In this document: positions 22,087 to 32,008 of the stretch, piece by piece | Layout: each line of letters opens with the position of its first letter | Numbering within the stretch: position 1 is the first letter of the stretch | DNA from: Mycobacterium sp. | GTDB lineage: Bacteria > Actinomycetota > Actinomycetes > Mycobacteriales > Mycobacteriaceae | Direction of reading: 5' to 3' | Assembly (NCBI RefSeq): GCF_002863225.1 | Contig: NZ_PKEK01000040.1 | Coordinates: 1-64,000 of the forward strand | DNA length: 64,000 bases | Position numbers and translations under genes: made by a program | The notes under the pieces: generated by a model | What the model was told of the DNA's origin: nothing | Databases searched by the model: none | Seen by the model: only the letters and a program-made list of their open reading frames with translations

Positions 22087-22683
22087 CTATGGCTTCTGGG
22101 CCGGCAGCAGGAGGCGCGCCGATGCCTCCAACGTGTCGGCGATCTCCGAATAGGACGCGTAGCCCATGCCGGCTCGCACCAGCGCCCCCGCGTACAGCAA
22201 CTCCAGTGATTCGACGAGCTCGGCGTTGTGTCCCGCACCCAGGGCGGTGACCAGACGCTGATGTATCTCGCGCCCGACTCGGAGCCGCAGATGCTCGACC
22301 TCGGGGTCGGTGCTGAGCAATGCGTTGGTGACCGCACCGGCCAGCGCCGGCTCGTCAGCGACCAGCAGCGCAATCTGGCGCAGCACGGCGATCACCCGCA
22401 CCGACGGATCAGGCGAGTCGGTCGGCGAGACGGCACTGGATGCCAGCCGCCGCCAGAACACCTCCGCCACCAAGTGCTCTTTGGATGAGAAATAGGTGTA
22501 TGCCGTGGCCGCACCCACACCCGCCTCTGCGGCAACCATGCGAATCGTCAAGCCGGAGAAGCCTTCTCGGCTCAACACATCAATTGCGGCGTTACCCAGC
22601 CGGTCGACGGTATCGGCCTGCTTGGCGGTCAGGCGCCGTCTGGTCGATTCCCGAGACACCGGGTTGGACACGTGTCCGGACAC
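22087..22683 (-). CDS. TetR/AcrR family transcriptional regulator
   Basis: A 198-residue TetR-type repressor. The helix-turn-helix (about residues 25-70) includes REGFSGLTIRMVAAEAGVG and TAYTYFSSKEHL. The C-terminal ligand domain is all-helical. The first codon in frame is GTG at 22683, itself inside a double palindrome; no Shine-Dalgarno is present, so either the mRNA is leaderless or translation starts at a downstream GTG (22671 or 22659). A near copy of that palindrome lies in front of the glycosyltransferase operon at 27.3 kb, which makes this protein the likely regulator of itself and of the 22.8-27.3 kb genes. Ligand unknown. Confidence 0.88.
   Translation of the reverse strand: MSGHVSNPVSRESTRRRLTAKQADTVDRLGNAAIDVLSREGFSGLTIRMVAAEAGVGAATAYTYFSSKEHLVAEVFWRRLASSAVSPTDSPDPSVRVIAVLRQIALLVADEPALAGAVTNALLSTDPEVEHLRLRVGREIHQRLVTALGAGHNAELVESLELLYAGALVRAGMGYASYSEIADTLEASARLLLPAQKP
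22665..22683. promoter_or_regulatory. probable TetR operator overlapping the tetR start codon
   Basis: Two overlapping perfect 12-bp palindromes, GGACACGTGTCC (22666-22677) and GTGTCCGGACAC (22672-22683). The stretch TGGACACGTGTCCGGAC matches the site at 27334-27350 at 16 of 17 positions. Its place over the tetR start codon fits autorepression. Confidence 0.6.
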
Positions 22684-22793
22684 TACTACACCGGGGTGAA
22701 CGCGGCAACGCGTGCCGAGACGCTGATTCTGGGCCGCGACAGCACTGCCGCAAGGGTTCGACTACGGCCGAGTCGAGGGAGCGAGAAGTCCGG

Positions 22794-23468
22794 TCAGACG
22801 CACTCGAGTAGGCCGAGGCGGTTGCGGAATTCGGCGGCTCCCGCGACAAGGGGTGAGCCGGCAATTTCCAACCAGGCCTCGCGCATGCCTTGGCCGTAGC
22901 TGATGTCGTCGAACAACACCAGGCCGCCCGGCGCCATCAGCGGCTGCAGGATCTTCCACTGATTGATCACGAAGTCATAGGTGTGGATGCCGTCGACGAA
23001 CGCCAGGTCGATCCGGCCCGGGATGTCGCGGATGTGGTCTTCGAAGGCGCCCCGCGTCAGGGTGAAGCGCTGCGACACCTCGCCGATGGCGCTTTCGGCG
23101 ATCTGCGCCCAGTCCTCGTTGATCTCGTAGCTGTACAGGTGCCCGAACTGGTTTTCCTCGAGGCCGGCCGCGAAGTACATCCCGGACACCCCGAAGCCCG
23201 CGCCGAATTCGACGATCGTCTCCGGCCGCCGCTGCGTCACCAGCCATGCGTACAGGTCGCCCTGGAATGACGGCGAGCTGACATCGCGCGGGCTGAACCT
23301 GGCGTCCGGCAGATCGTATTCGGCGGCTATCGGTTGCCGGCCGAGACGCTCGTGGTTGGCCGCCAGAATGGCCTCGATCCGGTCCTTTTGCGGCGCGGGT
23401 GGATATCGGCGGCGCAAATTCTCGATCCAGCCACCGCGTGAGACCCATTTAAACGAGCGGGTGAACAT
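22794..23468 (-). CDS. class I SAM-dependent methyltransferase, Methyltransf_24 type
   Basis: A 224-residue protein with a SAM-binding motif EFGAGFGVSGMYFA (near residue 75), an acidic end of strand 2 (YSYEINEDW), and FVDGIHTYDF plus LVLFDDISYG, the metal- and substrate-side motifs of the Mg-dependent O-methyltransferase/cephalosporin-hydroxylase-like group. ATG at 23468 is used; the GTG at 23471 directly before it is equally possible. It is divergent from the next methyltransferase with only about 55 nt between starts. It is the third methyltransferase of the presumed polysaccharide cluster. It could be the 1-O-methyltransferase or an extra tailoring enzyme; the sequence alone does not decide. 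Confidence 0.8.
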   Translation of the reverse strand: MFTRSFKWVSRGGWIENLRRRYPPAPQKDRIEAILAANHERLGRQPIAAEYDLPDARFSPRDVSSPSFQGDLYAWLVTQRRPETIVEFGAGFGVSGMYFAAGLEENQFGHLYSYEINEDWAQIAESAIGEVSQRFTLTRGAFEDHIRDIPGRIDLAFVDGIHTYDFVINQWKILQPLMAPGGLVLFDDISYGQGMREAWLEIAGSPLVAGAAEFRNRLGLLECV

Positions 23469-23487
23469 CACCGAAGTCTAACGGTGA

Positions 23488-25260
<1,773 letters not shown>

Positions 25261-25274
<14 letters not shown>

Positions 25275-25992
25275 CGGCAGACACCGGCTTCTCGAAGTAC
25301 AGCGCGACGCTTTTGCCGATCAGTGGGTTCAGCGTCGACTCGGCCAGCCTGGTTAGCAGTGGCCGTTGCATCATGTCCCACACCAGCACCTTGTGGTAGG
25401 CGGCGACGGCGGGATGATCCGACTTATCCACTCCGACAGCACATTTCAGCCACCAGAAGGGGGCGTGCAACGCGTGTGCGTGGTGGGTGTGGGTGAAAGT
25501 CATCCCGCGATCGGTGATCTTGCCGCGCAACTCGTTCGCCCGGTAGATCCGGATGTGGCCACCCTCGTTGCTGTGGTAGTCGTCGGAGAGCAACCAGCAG
25601 ACCTGTTCGGGCAGCCAGCGCGGCACGGTGACGGCCAGCTTGCCACCGACCTTGAGCACCCGGATCAACTCCGCGATGACGGCGTCGTCGGCCGGGATGT
25701 GTTCCAGGATCTCCGAGGCGATCACGCAGTCGAAGGTCTGGTCGGGGTAGGGCAGCGACCGTGCATCGCCGACGACGGCTTCCGCCCGGCCTGACGCCGG
25801 CACCTCGCCGGCCTCAGCCATGCCGCGGAACATCGTGGCGACATCGCTGATCTCGCCGGCGTCCTGGTCGAATGCCACCACGTCGGCGCCCCGCCGATAC
25901 GCTCCGAAGCTGTGCCGACCGGCGCCGCAACCGACGTCGATCACCTTGCTTCCCGGCCCGACGCCGAGCCGATCGAAATCGACTGTCAGCAC
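25261..25992 (-). CDS. class I SAM-dependent methyltransferase, Methyltransf_11 type (candidate 3-O-methyltransferase)
   Basis: A 243-residue protein with IDVGCGAGRHSFGAYRRG (motif I), AFDQD (motif II), DCVIASEILEHIP (motif IV) and LIRVLKVGGKLAVTVPRW. This is the UbiE-like architecture, different from the other two methyltransferases in the cluster. It starts at a GTG that overlaps the glycosyltransferase stop and ends inside the next gene, so the three minus-strand genes form one operon. In the described MMP cluster an uncharacterised methyltransferase in this position is thought to do the repeated 3-O-methylation of mannose; that role is inferred here. Confidence 0.8.
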
Positions 25993-27263
25993 AGCTCGCC
26001 CACCGCCGCACCGGGGTCGCGGACGGTTCCGCCGCGGGCGATGGCCTGCTGATAGACGCGCACAGTCTGGGCAGCCACCGATTCCCAGCTGAAGACTTCC
26101 ACCGCGCGACGCCGACCGGCCGCTCCGAGTCGTTCGAGCTCGTCGGGAGAGCCCAGCAGCTCGCCCAGGACGCGGGTCAGTTCGGCCGCATCACCGGGCG
26201 GAACCAGTCTGGCGCAGCCCCCGTCGGCGCCCAGCACTTCGGGCAATGCGCCCGCCCGGCTCGCCACGATGGGTGTACCGCTCGCCATCGCCTCGACGGC
26301 GGGAAGCGAAAAACCTTCGTAAAGCGAAGGGATGCAAGCAATTTGGGCGGATGCGAACAGCCCGGCCAATTCGCCGTCGGAAAGGCCGCTGGAGATCCGG
26401 ACGATGTCCGAGATGCCCAGCTCGGCGATCAGCTTCTCGGTGGGGCCGTTGGGCTCCAGCTTGGCGACCAGTTGCAGCTCCACGTCGTGGTGATGACGCA
26501 GCTTCGCGACCGCGTGCAGGAGGTGCCCGACGCCCTTGAGCGGTACGTCGGCACTCGCGATCGCGATGATGCGACCGGGCACTCGCGGTGCGGCCACCGG
26601 TGCGAACAGCTCCGTGTCGACACCCAGCGGCACCACGTGCAGCTGTTCGGGACGCACGCCGAAGTCCGTCGAGATATCGGTGGCCGACGACGTCGACACG
26701 GTCAGCAGCTCGGGGATGCTGCGAGCCACCCGCTCCTGCATCGCCAGGAAGCCGTACCACCGGCGCAACGTGGGCTTGCGCCACCAGCGTGCGGCGGCCA
26801 GATCCACCACCCGGTCGCGGGTGATCGGGTGGTGCACCGTCGCCACGACCGGCAGGCCCTGCGCGGCGATCTTGAGCAGACCGACACCCAGGCTCTGGTT
26901 GTCGTGCACGACGTCGAAATCGTCGTGCCGATCGGCCAGCAGTCGCGCGGCCCGCAGGCTGAAGGTGCGTGGCTCGGGAAAGCCGGCGGTCCACACACCG
27001 GCCAGTTCGAGCAGGTCGATGCGGTCCCGGATTTCCCGGGGATGCGGGATGCGGAATGGATCCGGCTCGCGGTACATGTCGAGGCTGGGTACCTCCGTGA
27101 GCACCACCCGCGGGTCGAGTTCCTCAGGGTAGGGCTGGCCGGAGAACACCTCGACGTGGTGTCCGAGGTCGACCAGGCTCCGGCTGAGGTGCCGTACGTA
27201 TACGCCCTGGCCACCGCAGTGCGGCTTGCTGCGATACGACAACAGCGCAATCCGCATACTCAC
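25986..27263 (-). CDS. manT: GT4 glycosyltransferase, probable alpha-1,4-mannosyltransferase ManT
   Basis: A 425-residue GT-B enzyme. N-terminal donor/acceptor loop GGQGVYVRHLSRSL, middle VVATVHHPITRDR, and the C-terminal retaining-GT4 signature PSLYEGFSLPAVEAMASGTP with the EX7E acidic pair. First gene of a three-gene minus-strand operon with overlapping ends. Start at GTG 27263 or ATG 27257; neither has a good Shine-Dalgarno. In non-tuberculous mycobacteria the equivalent gene encodes the alpha-(1-4)-mannosyltransferase that elongates methylmannose polysaccharide. An operator identical in core to that at the tetR start lies about 75 nt upstream. Confidence 0.78.
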   Translation of the reverse strand: MSMRIALLSYRSKPHCGGQGVYVRHLSRSLVDLGHHVEVFSGQPYPEELDPRVVLTEVPSLDMYREPDPFRIPHPREIRDRIDLLELAGVWTAGFPEPRTFSLRAARLLADRHDDFDVVHDNQSLGVGLLKIAAQGLPVVATVHHPITRDRVVDLAAARWWRKPTLRRWYGFLAMQERVARSIPELLTVSTSSATDISTDFGVRPEQLHVVPLGVDTELFAPVAAPRVPGRIIAIASADVPLKGVGHLLHAVAKLRHHHDVELQLVAKLEPNGPTEKLIAELGISDIVRISSGLSDGELAGLFASAQIACIPSLYEGFSLPAVEAMASGTPIVASRAGALPEVLGADGGCARLVPPGDAAELTRVLGELLGSPDELERLGAAGRRRAVEVFSWESVAAQTVRVYQQAIARGGTVRDPGAAVGELC

Positions 27264-27333
27264 GCCCGATCTGGTGTCGAGGTGCCGACAACGGGCACGG
27301 GGAAAAGTTCGGGCGACGCGTCAACGGACTTTC

Positions 27334-27350
27334 TGGACACGTGTCTGGAC
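27334..27350. promoter_or_regulatory. second probable TetR operator, upstream of the glycosyltransferase operon
   Basis: TGGACACGTGTCTGGAC, matching 16 of 17 positions of the site at the tetR start codon. A minus-strand -10-like TATAGT (27354-27349) overlaps its edge, so the operator would cover the start of transcription toward the glycosyltransferase gene. Confidence 0.6.
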
Positions 27351-27352
27351 TA

Positions 27353-27367
27353 TAGTTTGACAAACTA
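27353..27367. promoter_or_regulatory. perfect inverted repeat in the manT-pncA intergenic region
   Basis: TAGTTTGACAAACTA: 7-bp arms around a single A. It is directly next to the TetR-type site but unrelated in sequence, which suggests a second regulator acting on manT, pncA or both. It also contains TTGACA on the plus strand, a possible -35 for pncA, though no good -10 follows. Confidence 0.45.
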
Positions 27368-27469
27368 CCTGATGCAACGCGCTGCTGGCGGCGCTGATCC
27401 AGCCGATCCTACCCAGCTGAATCGTCGCAGTGACACGGGCACCAGACCGGTCGGCGATAACGTGGTGGC

Positions 27470-28030
27470 ATGCGCGCGCTGGTCGTCGTCGACGTTCAGA
27501 GAGACTTCTGCGAGGGTGGCTCGGTGGCCGTCACCGGCGGGGCCGGTCTGGCGAGCGCCATCGCCGGTTATCTGGCCGATGGTGCCGATTACCACCACGT
27601 GGTGGCGACGCGGGATCTGCACATCGACCCGGGCGACCATTTTTCTGCTCACCCGGATTACATCTCGTCCTGGCCGCCGCACTGCCGCGCCGGCAGTGTC
27701 GGCGCCGAATTCCATTCCCCGCTCGACGCCGGCCAGTTCGAGGCGGTGTTCGACAAAGGCGCCTACGACGCCGGCTACAGCGGGTTCAGCGGCCACGACG
27801 ACGGCGGGACGCCGCTGGCCGATTGGCTGCGCAGCAGAGACGTCCATCAGGTCGACGTGGTGGGCATCGCCGCCGATTACTGCGTGCGACGCACCGCCGA
27901 AGACGCGGCGGAGCAGGGCTTCACCACCAGGGTGCTGGCTGACCTGACGGTGGGTGTGGGGCAGGAGTCCACCGCGGCGGCGTTCGACGCCCTGCGCGCC
28001 GCGGGCGTCGCGATTGTGCCCGGCCGGTGA
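27470..28030 (+). CDS. pncA: nicotinamidase/pyrazinamidase PncA
   Basis: A 186-residue protein, the same length and very close in sequence to M. tuberculosis PncA. Catalytic triad Asp8, Lys96 and Cys138 and metal ligands Asp49, His51, His57 and His71 are all present. It hydrolyses nicotinamide to nicotinate for NAD recycling and also activates the drug pyrazinamide. His57, changed in M. bovis, is intact. The stop overlaps the GTG start of the next gene, as in the M. tuberculosis Rv2043c-Rv2042c pair. Confidence 0.95.
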   Translation: MRALVVVDVQRDFCEGGSVAVTGGAGLASAIAGYLADGADYHHVVATRDLHIDPGDHFSAHPDYISSWPPHCRAGSVGAEFHSPLDAGQFEAVFDKGAYDAGYSGFSGHDDGGTPLADWLRSRDVHQVDVVGIAADYCVRRTAEDAAEQGFTTRVLADLTVGVGQESTAAAFDALRAAGVAIVPGR

Positions 28031-28824
28031 CCGGCCCGACGGAGTCGGCATTGCTGGCCGCGGTGGAGCAATCGCCGGCGGCGGCCGCCGCACACGACCG
28101 CGCCGGCTGGGTGGGCCTGTTCAGTCGTGACGGTCGTGTCGAAGATCCAGTCGGCTCGAGGCCGCACACCGGACCGAACGAGGTCGGCGCGTTCTACGAC
28201 ACCTTCATCGGGCCGCGCGATATCGGGTTCCATCGAGACCTCGACATCGTCCGCGGTACGTCGGTGATCCGCGATCTCGAACTCGAGGTCCGTATGAGCT
28301 CGGCCGTCACGATGAGAATCCCCGCATTCCTGCGTTATGACCTGAGCCAGGTCGACGGTGACTGGAAGATCGCGCTGCTGCGCGCCTACTGGGAGTTGCC
28401 GGCAATGGTCGTGCAGTTCGCGCGCAACGGCGCATCGGCGCTGCCGGCCGGTATTCAACTGGCCCGTGGCCTGATGCGCAATCAGCGCCTTCGCGGCGCG
28501 ATCGGTTTCGGCGAAGGTTTCCGGCGCGTGGGTTCGCGGCAGAAAACGCTGGTCGACACGTTCGTCAACGCAGTGGGACGAGGTGACAGCTTCGCCGCCC
28601 TGCAGTCATTGTTGTCCGGTGCGACAATCACTTTCGGCGACGACGAGGCTGCCGACGTGGCCGCGCTCATCGACCGATGTCCGGGAGCGACGGCGACGAA
28701 AGTGATCGCCTCCGGCACGACCGTCGTCGCGTCAGTCGGGGCAGGGCACTGGCGCGGTGTCCTGTTCGCCGATGTGGCCAGGCGTGGCACCGGAATTCGG
28801 CAGGTGCGCTATTTCCCGCAGTGA
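28027..28824 (+). CDS. Rv2042c-like protein with two NTF2/SnoaL-like domains
   Basis: A 265-residue cytosolic protein. Residues about 10-125 resemble a SnoaL-like fold (AHDRAGWVGLFSRDGRVEDP, then FYDTFIGPRDIGFHRD and a DWKIALLRAYWELP end strand). Residues about 175-262 look like a second, weaker copy starting KTLVDTFVNAVGRGD. It overlaps pncA by 4 nt (GTGA), so it is translationally coupled. Conserved next to pncA in mycobacteria; function unknown. Confidence 0.75.
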   Translation: MTGPTESALLAAVEQSPAAAAAHDRAGWVGLFSRDGRVEDPVGSRPHTGPNEVGAFYDTFIGPRDIGFHRDLDIVRGTSVIRDLELEVRMSSAVTMRIPAFLRYDLSQVDGDWKIALLRAYWELPAMVVQFARNGASALPAGIQLARGLMRNQRLRGAIGFGEGFRRVGSRQKTLVDTFVNAVGRGDSFAALQSLLSGATITFGDDEAADVAALIDRCPGATATKVIASGTTVVASVGAGHWRGVLFADVARRGTGIRQVRYFPQ

Positions 28825-28860
28825 CACCCCCTGCGGGCGCCGCCTGCGCCAGCGCCACCT

Positions 28861-30234
28861 GTGAACCAGGCATCCATCACTGCGAGCCGGAGAGACACCA
28901 CGAACACCACCCTTGGTCGCGGTAGACCTTTCGATCGGCGGACCCTGCTGCGCGGTGCCGGCGCGATCGGCGCGGCGTCGCTGGCGGCGATTCCGACCGC
29001 CTGCAGTCCGGACGATGACGCGTTGACCTTTTTCTTCGCGGCCAATCCCGAGGAGGCGGACGCCAGGCTGCGTGTTGTCGACGCCTTCCAGCGCAGTCAC
29101 CCCGACATCAAAGTGCGGACGTTGCTGTCCGGTCCGGATGCGTTGCAGCACGTGTCGATCTACTGTGCCGGCGGAAAGTGTCCCGATGTGCTGATGGCGT
29201 GGGAGTTCACCTACTCCGGATTGGCCGAGCGGGGCGTACTGCTCGACCTCAACACGATGCTGGCGCGCGACAAGATGTTCGCCACCGAACTCAAAGCCGA
29301 CAGCGTGCCATCGCTGTATGAGACGTTCACCTACAACGGGGGGCAGTACGCATTCCCGGAGCAGTGGTCGGGAAATTTCCTCTACTACAACAAAACCCTG
29401 TTTGCGCAGGCCGGTGTGCGCCCACCGCCCGGCCGGTGGGACGAGCCGTGGAGCTTTGGTGAGTTTCTCGACGCGGCCAAGGCTCTCACCAGGCGGGACC
29501 ACTCCGGCCGAGGCACGCAGTGGGGGTTCGTCGACACCTGGGCTCCGTACTACACGGCCCTGATCTTCGGTATGAACAACGGTGTCCCGTGGTCGAATCC
29601 GCGGATCAACCCGACGCACCTCAATTTCGACGAGTCCGCGTTCATCGAGGGCATTCAGTTCTACGCCGATCTGGCCAACCGCCACCGGGTCGCACCGACC
29701 GCGTCGGAAGCGCAGTCGATGGCCACCACGGACCTGTTCACCTCAGGGCACGCGGCGATGGCATTCGGTGGGCATTGGCGATACCAGACCCTCGACCGGG
29801 CCAAGGGCCTGGATTTCGACATCGGCGTGTTGCCGATCGGGCCGAAAGGCCGTGCTGCTCATACCAACATCGGGACCACCGGGCTCGCGATCGCCTCGAG
29901 CAGCTCACGGAAGGAGCAGGCTTGGAAGTTCGTCAAGTTCGCCACCGGGCCGGTCGGTCAAGCGGTGATCGCCGACTCGGGCTTGTTCGTTCCGGTGCTC
30001 AAATCGGCGATTCACTCTGCTGGTTTCGCGAAGGCGCACAAGCGGATCGGTAATATCAGCGTGCTGACCGGTGGGCCGGGTCATGCCGCGGGTCTCCCGG
30101 TAACCCCCGCATGGCCGAAGATCGCCGCGCTGTTGGACCGAAACGTCAGCCCCGTTCTGCGCGGTGCGCGCCCCGCGACGACATTGTCCGACGGGCTGTC
30201 CCGCCACATCGACGAGGTGCTCCGAACGCCATGA
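28861..30234 (+). CDS. sugar ABC transporter substrate-binding lipoprotein (Rv2041c homologue)
   Basis: A 457-residue extracytoplasmic solute-binding protein, family 1 type. The N-terminus has a twin-arginine stretch (FDRRTLLRGAG) before a hydrophobic core and Cys at IPTAC, a lipobox with an unusual Pro at -3, so Tat export and lipid anchoring are likely but not certain. Binding-protein signatures include VLMAWEFTYSGLAERG, YYNKTLFAQAG and the TDLFTSGHAAMAFGG block. First of four genes with overlapping or near-overlapping ends that form a complete importer; the sugar is unknown. Confidence 0.85.
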   Translation: MNQASITASRRDTTNTTLGRGRPFDRRTLLRGAGAIGAASLAAIPTACSPDDDALTFFFAANPEEADARLRVVDAFQRSHPDIKVRTLLSGPDALQHVSIYCAGGKCPDVLMAWEFTYSGLAERGVLLDLNTMLARDKMFATELKADSVPSLYETFTYNGGQYAFPEQWSGNFLYYNKTLFAQAGVRPPPGRWDEPWSFGEFLDAAKALTRRDHSGRGTQWGFVDTWAPYYTALIFGMNNGVPWSNPRINPTHLNFDESAFIEGIQFYADLANRHRVAPTASEAQSMATTDLFTSGHAAMAFGGHWRYQTLDRAKGLDFDIGVLPIGPKGRAAHTNIGTTGLAIASSSSRKEQAWKFVKFATGPVGQAVIADSGLFVPVLKSAIHSAGFAKAHKRIGNISVLTGGPGHAAGLPVTPAWPKIAALLDRNVSPVLRGARPATTLSDGLSRHIDEVLRTP

Positions 30235-31172
30235 GCCAGCTCGACACAGCCGCCGCCCCGCCCGTGCCAGAACGCCGGCCATCGGCCCGACGCGCCCGGG
30301 CCGGGCGTTTGTTCGTCGCGCCGAACCTGGCTGCGGTCGCGGTGTTCATGGTGTTCCCGCTCGGATTCTCGCTCTACATGAGCCTGCACAACTGGGACAT
30401 GTTCACCCCGGCAAAATTCGTCGGATCAGCCAACTACCGAAGCCTTTTCACCGAGGACCCGCTGTTCAGCATCGCGATGCGCAACACCGTGGTGTACGTC
30501 GTGGGCACGGTCGTTCCGACGGTACTGATCAGCCTCGCGGTGGCCGGCGTGCTCAACCGAAAAATCAAGGGCATAGCCATCTTTCGGACCATCATCTTTC
30601 TGCCTCTGGCGGTGTCGTCGGTGGTGATCGCCGTCGTCTGGCAGTTCGTCTTCAACACCAACAACGGTCTACTGAACATCATCCTCGGCTGGGTCGGCAT
30701 CAGCCCCATCCCGTGGTTGGTGGATCCGAAGTGGGCCATGACGTCGCTGTGCATCGTGAGCGTCTGGCGCAGTGTGCCTTTCGCGACCGTCATCTTGCTG
30801 GCCGCCATGCAAGGCGTGCCGGAGAACCTCTACGAGGCGGCCCGGCTCGACGGCGCGGGGGAGTTCCGCCAGTTCGTGTCGATCACCGTGCCGTTGATCC
30901 GGGCAGCGGTGTCGTTCGTCGTCGTCATCTCCGTCATCCACGCGTTTCAGGCCTTCGATCTGGTCTACGTCCTCACCGGGCGCTACGGGGGGCCGGAGAC
31001 GGCAACGTATGTCCTCGGCATCATGCTGTTCCAGCACGCTTTCGCGTTCCTGGAATTCGGATACGCCTCCGCTCTGGCGTGGGTGATGTTCGCCATCCTG
31101 CTGGTGCTGACCGTGGTGCAGCTGCGGCTGGGACGTCGTCGCGCGGCCCAGGAGGAGAAGTCATGGGCGTAG
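30231..31172 (+). CDS. sugar ABC transporter permease, MalF/UgpA type (Rv2040c homologue)
   Basis: A 313-residue permease with six predicted membrane segments. The cytoplasmic EAA loop reads ENLYEAARLDGAGEFRQF and docks on the ATPase. The ATG at 30231 overlaps the stop of the binding-protein gene (ATGA). In-frame residues upstream of this ATG are Arg-rich shadow of the binding-protein gene. Confidence 0.9.
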   Translation: MSQLDTAAAPPVPERRPSARRARAGRLFVAPNLAAVAVFMVFPLGFSLYMSLHNWDMFTPAKFVGSANYRSLFTEDPLFSIAMRNTVVYVVGTVVPTVLISLAVAGVLNRKIKGIAIFRTIIFLPLAVSSVVIAVVWQFVFNTNNGLLNIILGWVGISPIPWLVDPKWAMTSLCIVSVWRSVPFATVILLAAMQGVPENLYEAARLDGAGEFRQFVSITVPLIRAAVSFVVVISVIHAFQAFDLVYVLTGRYGGPETATYVLGIMLFQHAFAFLEFGYASALAWVMFAILLVLTVVQLRLGRRRAAQEEKSWA

Positions 31173-32005
31173 CCGGACGGGCAATCAGACCCGGTGTTCT
31201 ACGCGCTGTCGCGGTGTACACCGCGTTGACCGTGATCGCCACCTGCGCGCTATTCCCGATCCTGTGGGCGGTGTCCGGTTCGTTGAAGCGAAGCGGTGAG
31301 ATAGCCACGCCGACACTGTTTCCCGCAGATCCGCAGTGGTCGAACTATCGTGAGGTCTTCGCCGTCATGCCGTTCTGGCGGATGTTCTTCAACTCGGTGC
31401 TGTATGCCGGCTGTATCAGCGCGGGGCAGGTCTTCTTCTGCTCGCTGGCCGGGTATGCGTTCGCGCGGTTGCGATTTCGGGGACGCGACACCTTGTTCGT
31501 CCTCTACCTGGGCACCTTGATGGTTCCGCTGACGGTCACAGTGATTCCGCAGTTCATCTTGATGCGTATCGCGGGATTGACCGACACACCGTGGGCGATG
31601 ATCGTGCCGGGCCTGTTCGGCAGTGCGTTCGGCACGTATTTGATGCGGCAGTTCTTCCGTACCCTGCCCGACGAACTCGAAGAGGCGGCGATCCTTGACG
31701 GCTGTACACCGTGGCAGATCTATTGGCGGATACTGCTCCCGCACGCCAAGCCCGCGGTGATGGTGCTGGCGGTGCTCACCTGGGTCAATGTCTGGAACGA
31801 TTTTCTGTGGCCGCTACTGATGATCCAGCGCAGCAGTATCGCGACGCTCACGCTGGGCCTGGTCCGGATGCAGGGTGAATACGTGTCGCGATGGCCGGTG
31901 CTGATGGCCGCGTCCATCCTGATTCTGCTGCCCCTGCTGCTGGTGTATGCAATTGCCCAGCGCGCCTTCATTCGCGGTATCGCCGTGACCGGGCTGGGCG
32001 GATAA
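31163..32005 (+). CDS. sugar ABC transporter permease, MalG/UgpE type (Rv2039c homologue)
   Basis: A 280-residue permease. ATG at 31163 follows GGAGGAG by 6 nt and overlaps the end of the first permease gene by 10 nt. About six membrane segments; the EAA loop reads DELEEAAILDGCTPWQIYW. Pairs with the product of the previous gene to form the membrane channel of the importer. Confidence 0.9.
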   Translation: MGVAGRAIRPGVLRAVAVYTALTVIATCALFPILWAVSGSLKRSGEIATPTLFPADPQWSNYREVFAVMPFWRMFFNSVLYAGCISAGQVFFCSLAGYAFARLRFRGRDTLFVLYLGTLMVPLTVTVIPQFILMRIAGLTDTPWAMIVPGLFGSAFGTYLMRQFFRTLPDELEEAAILDGCTPWQIYWRILLPHAKPAVMVLAVLTWVNVWNDFLWPLLMIQRSSIATLTLGLVRMQGEYVSRWPVLMAASILILLPLLLVYAIAQRAFIRGIAVTGLGG

Positions 32006-32008
32006 CGC

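Noticed and set aside
25872..27947. 691-residue plus-strand open frame over the glycosyltransferase
   Set aside because: Composition is that of an antisense shadow and it runs through both manT and pncA, which are certain on conserved motifs.
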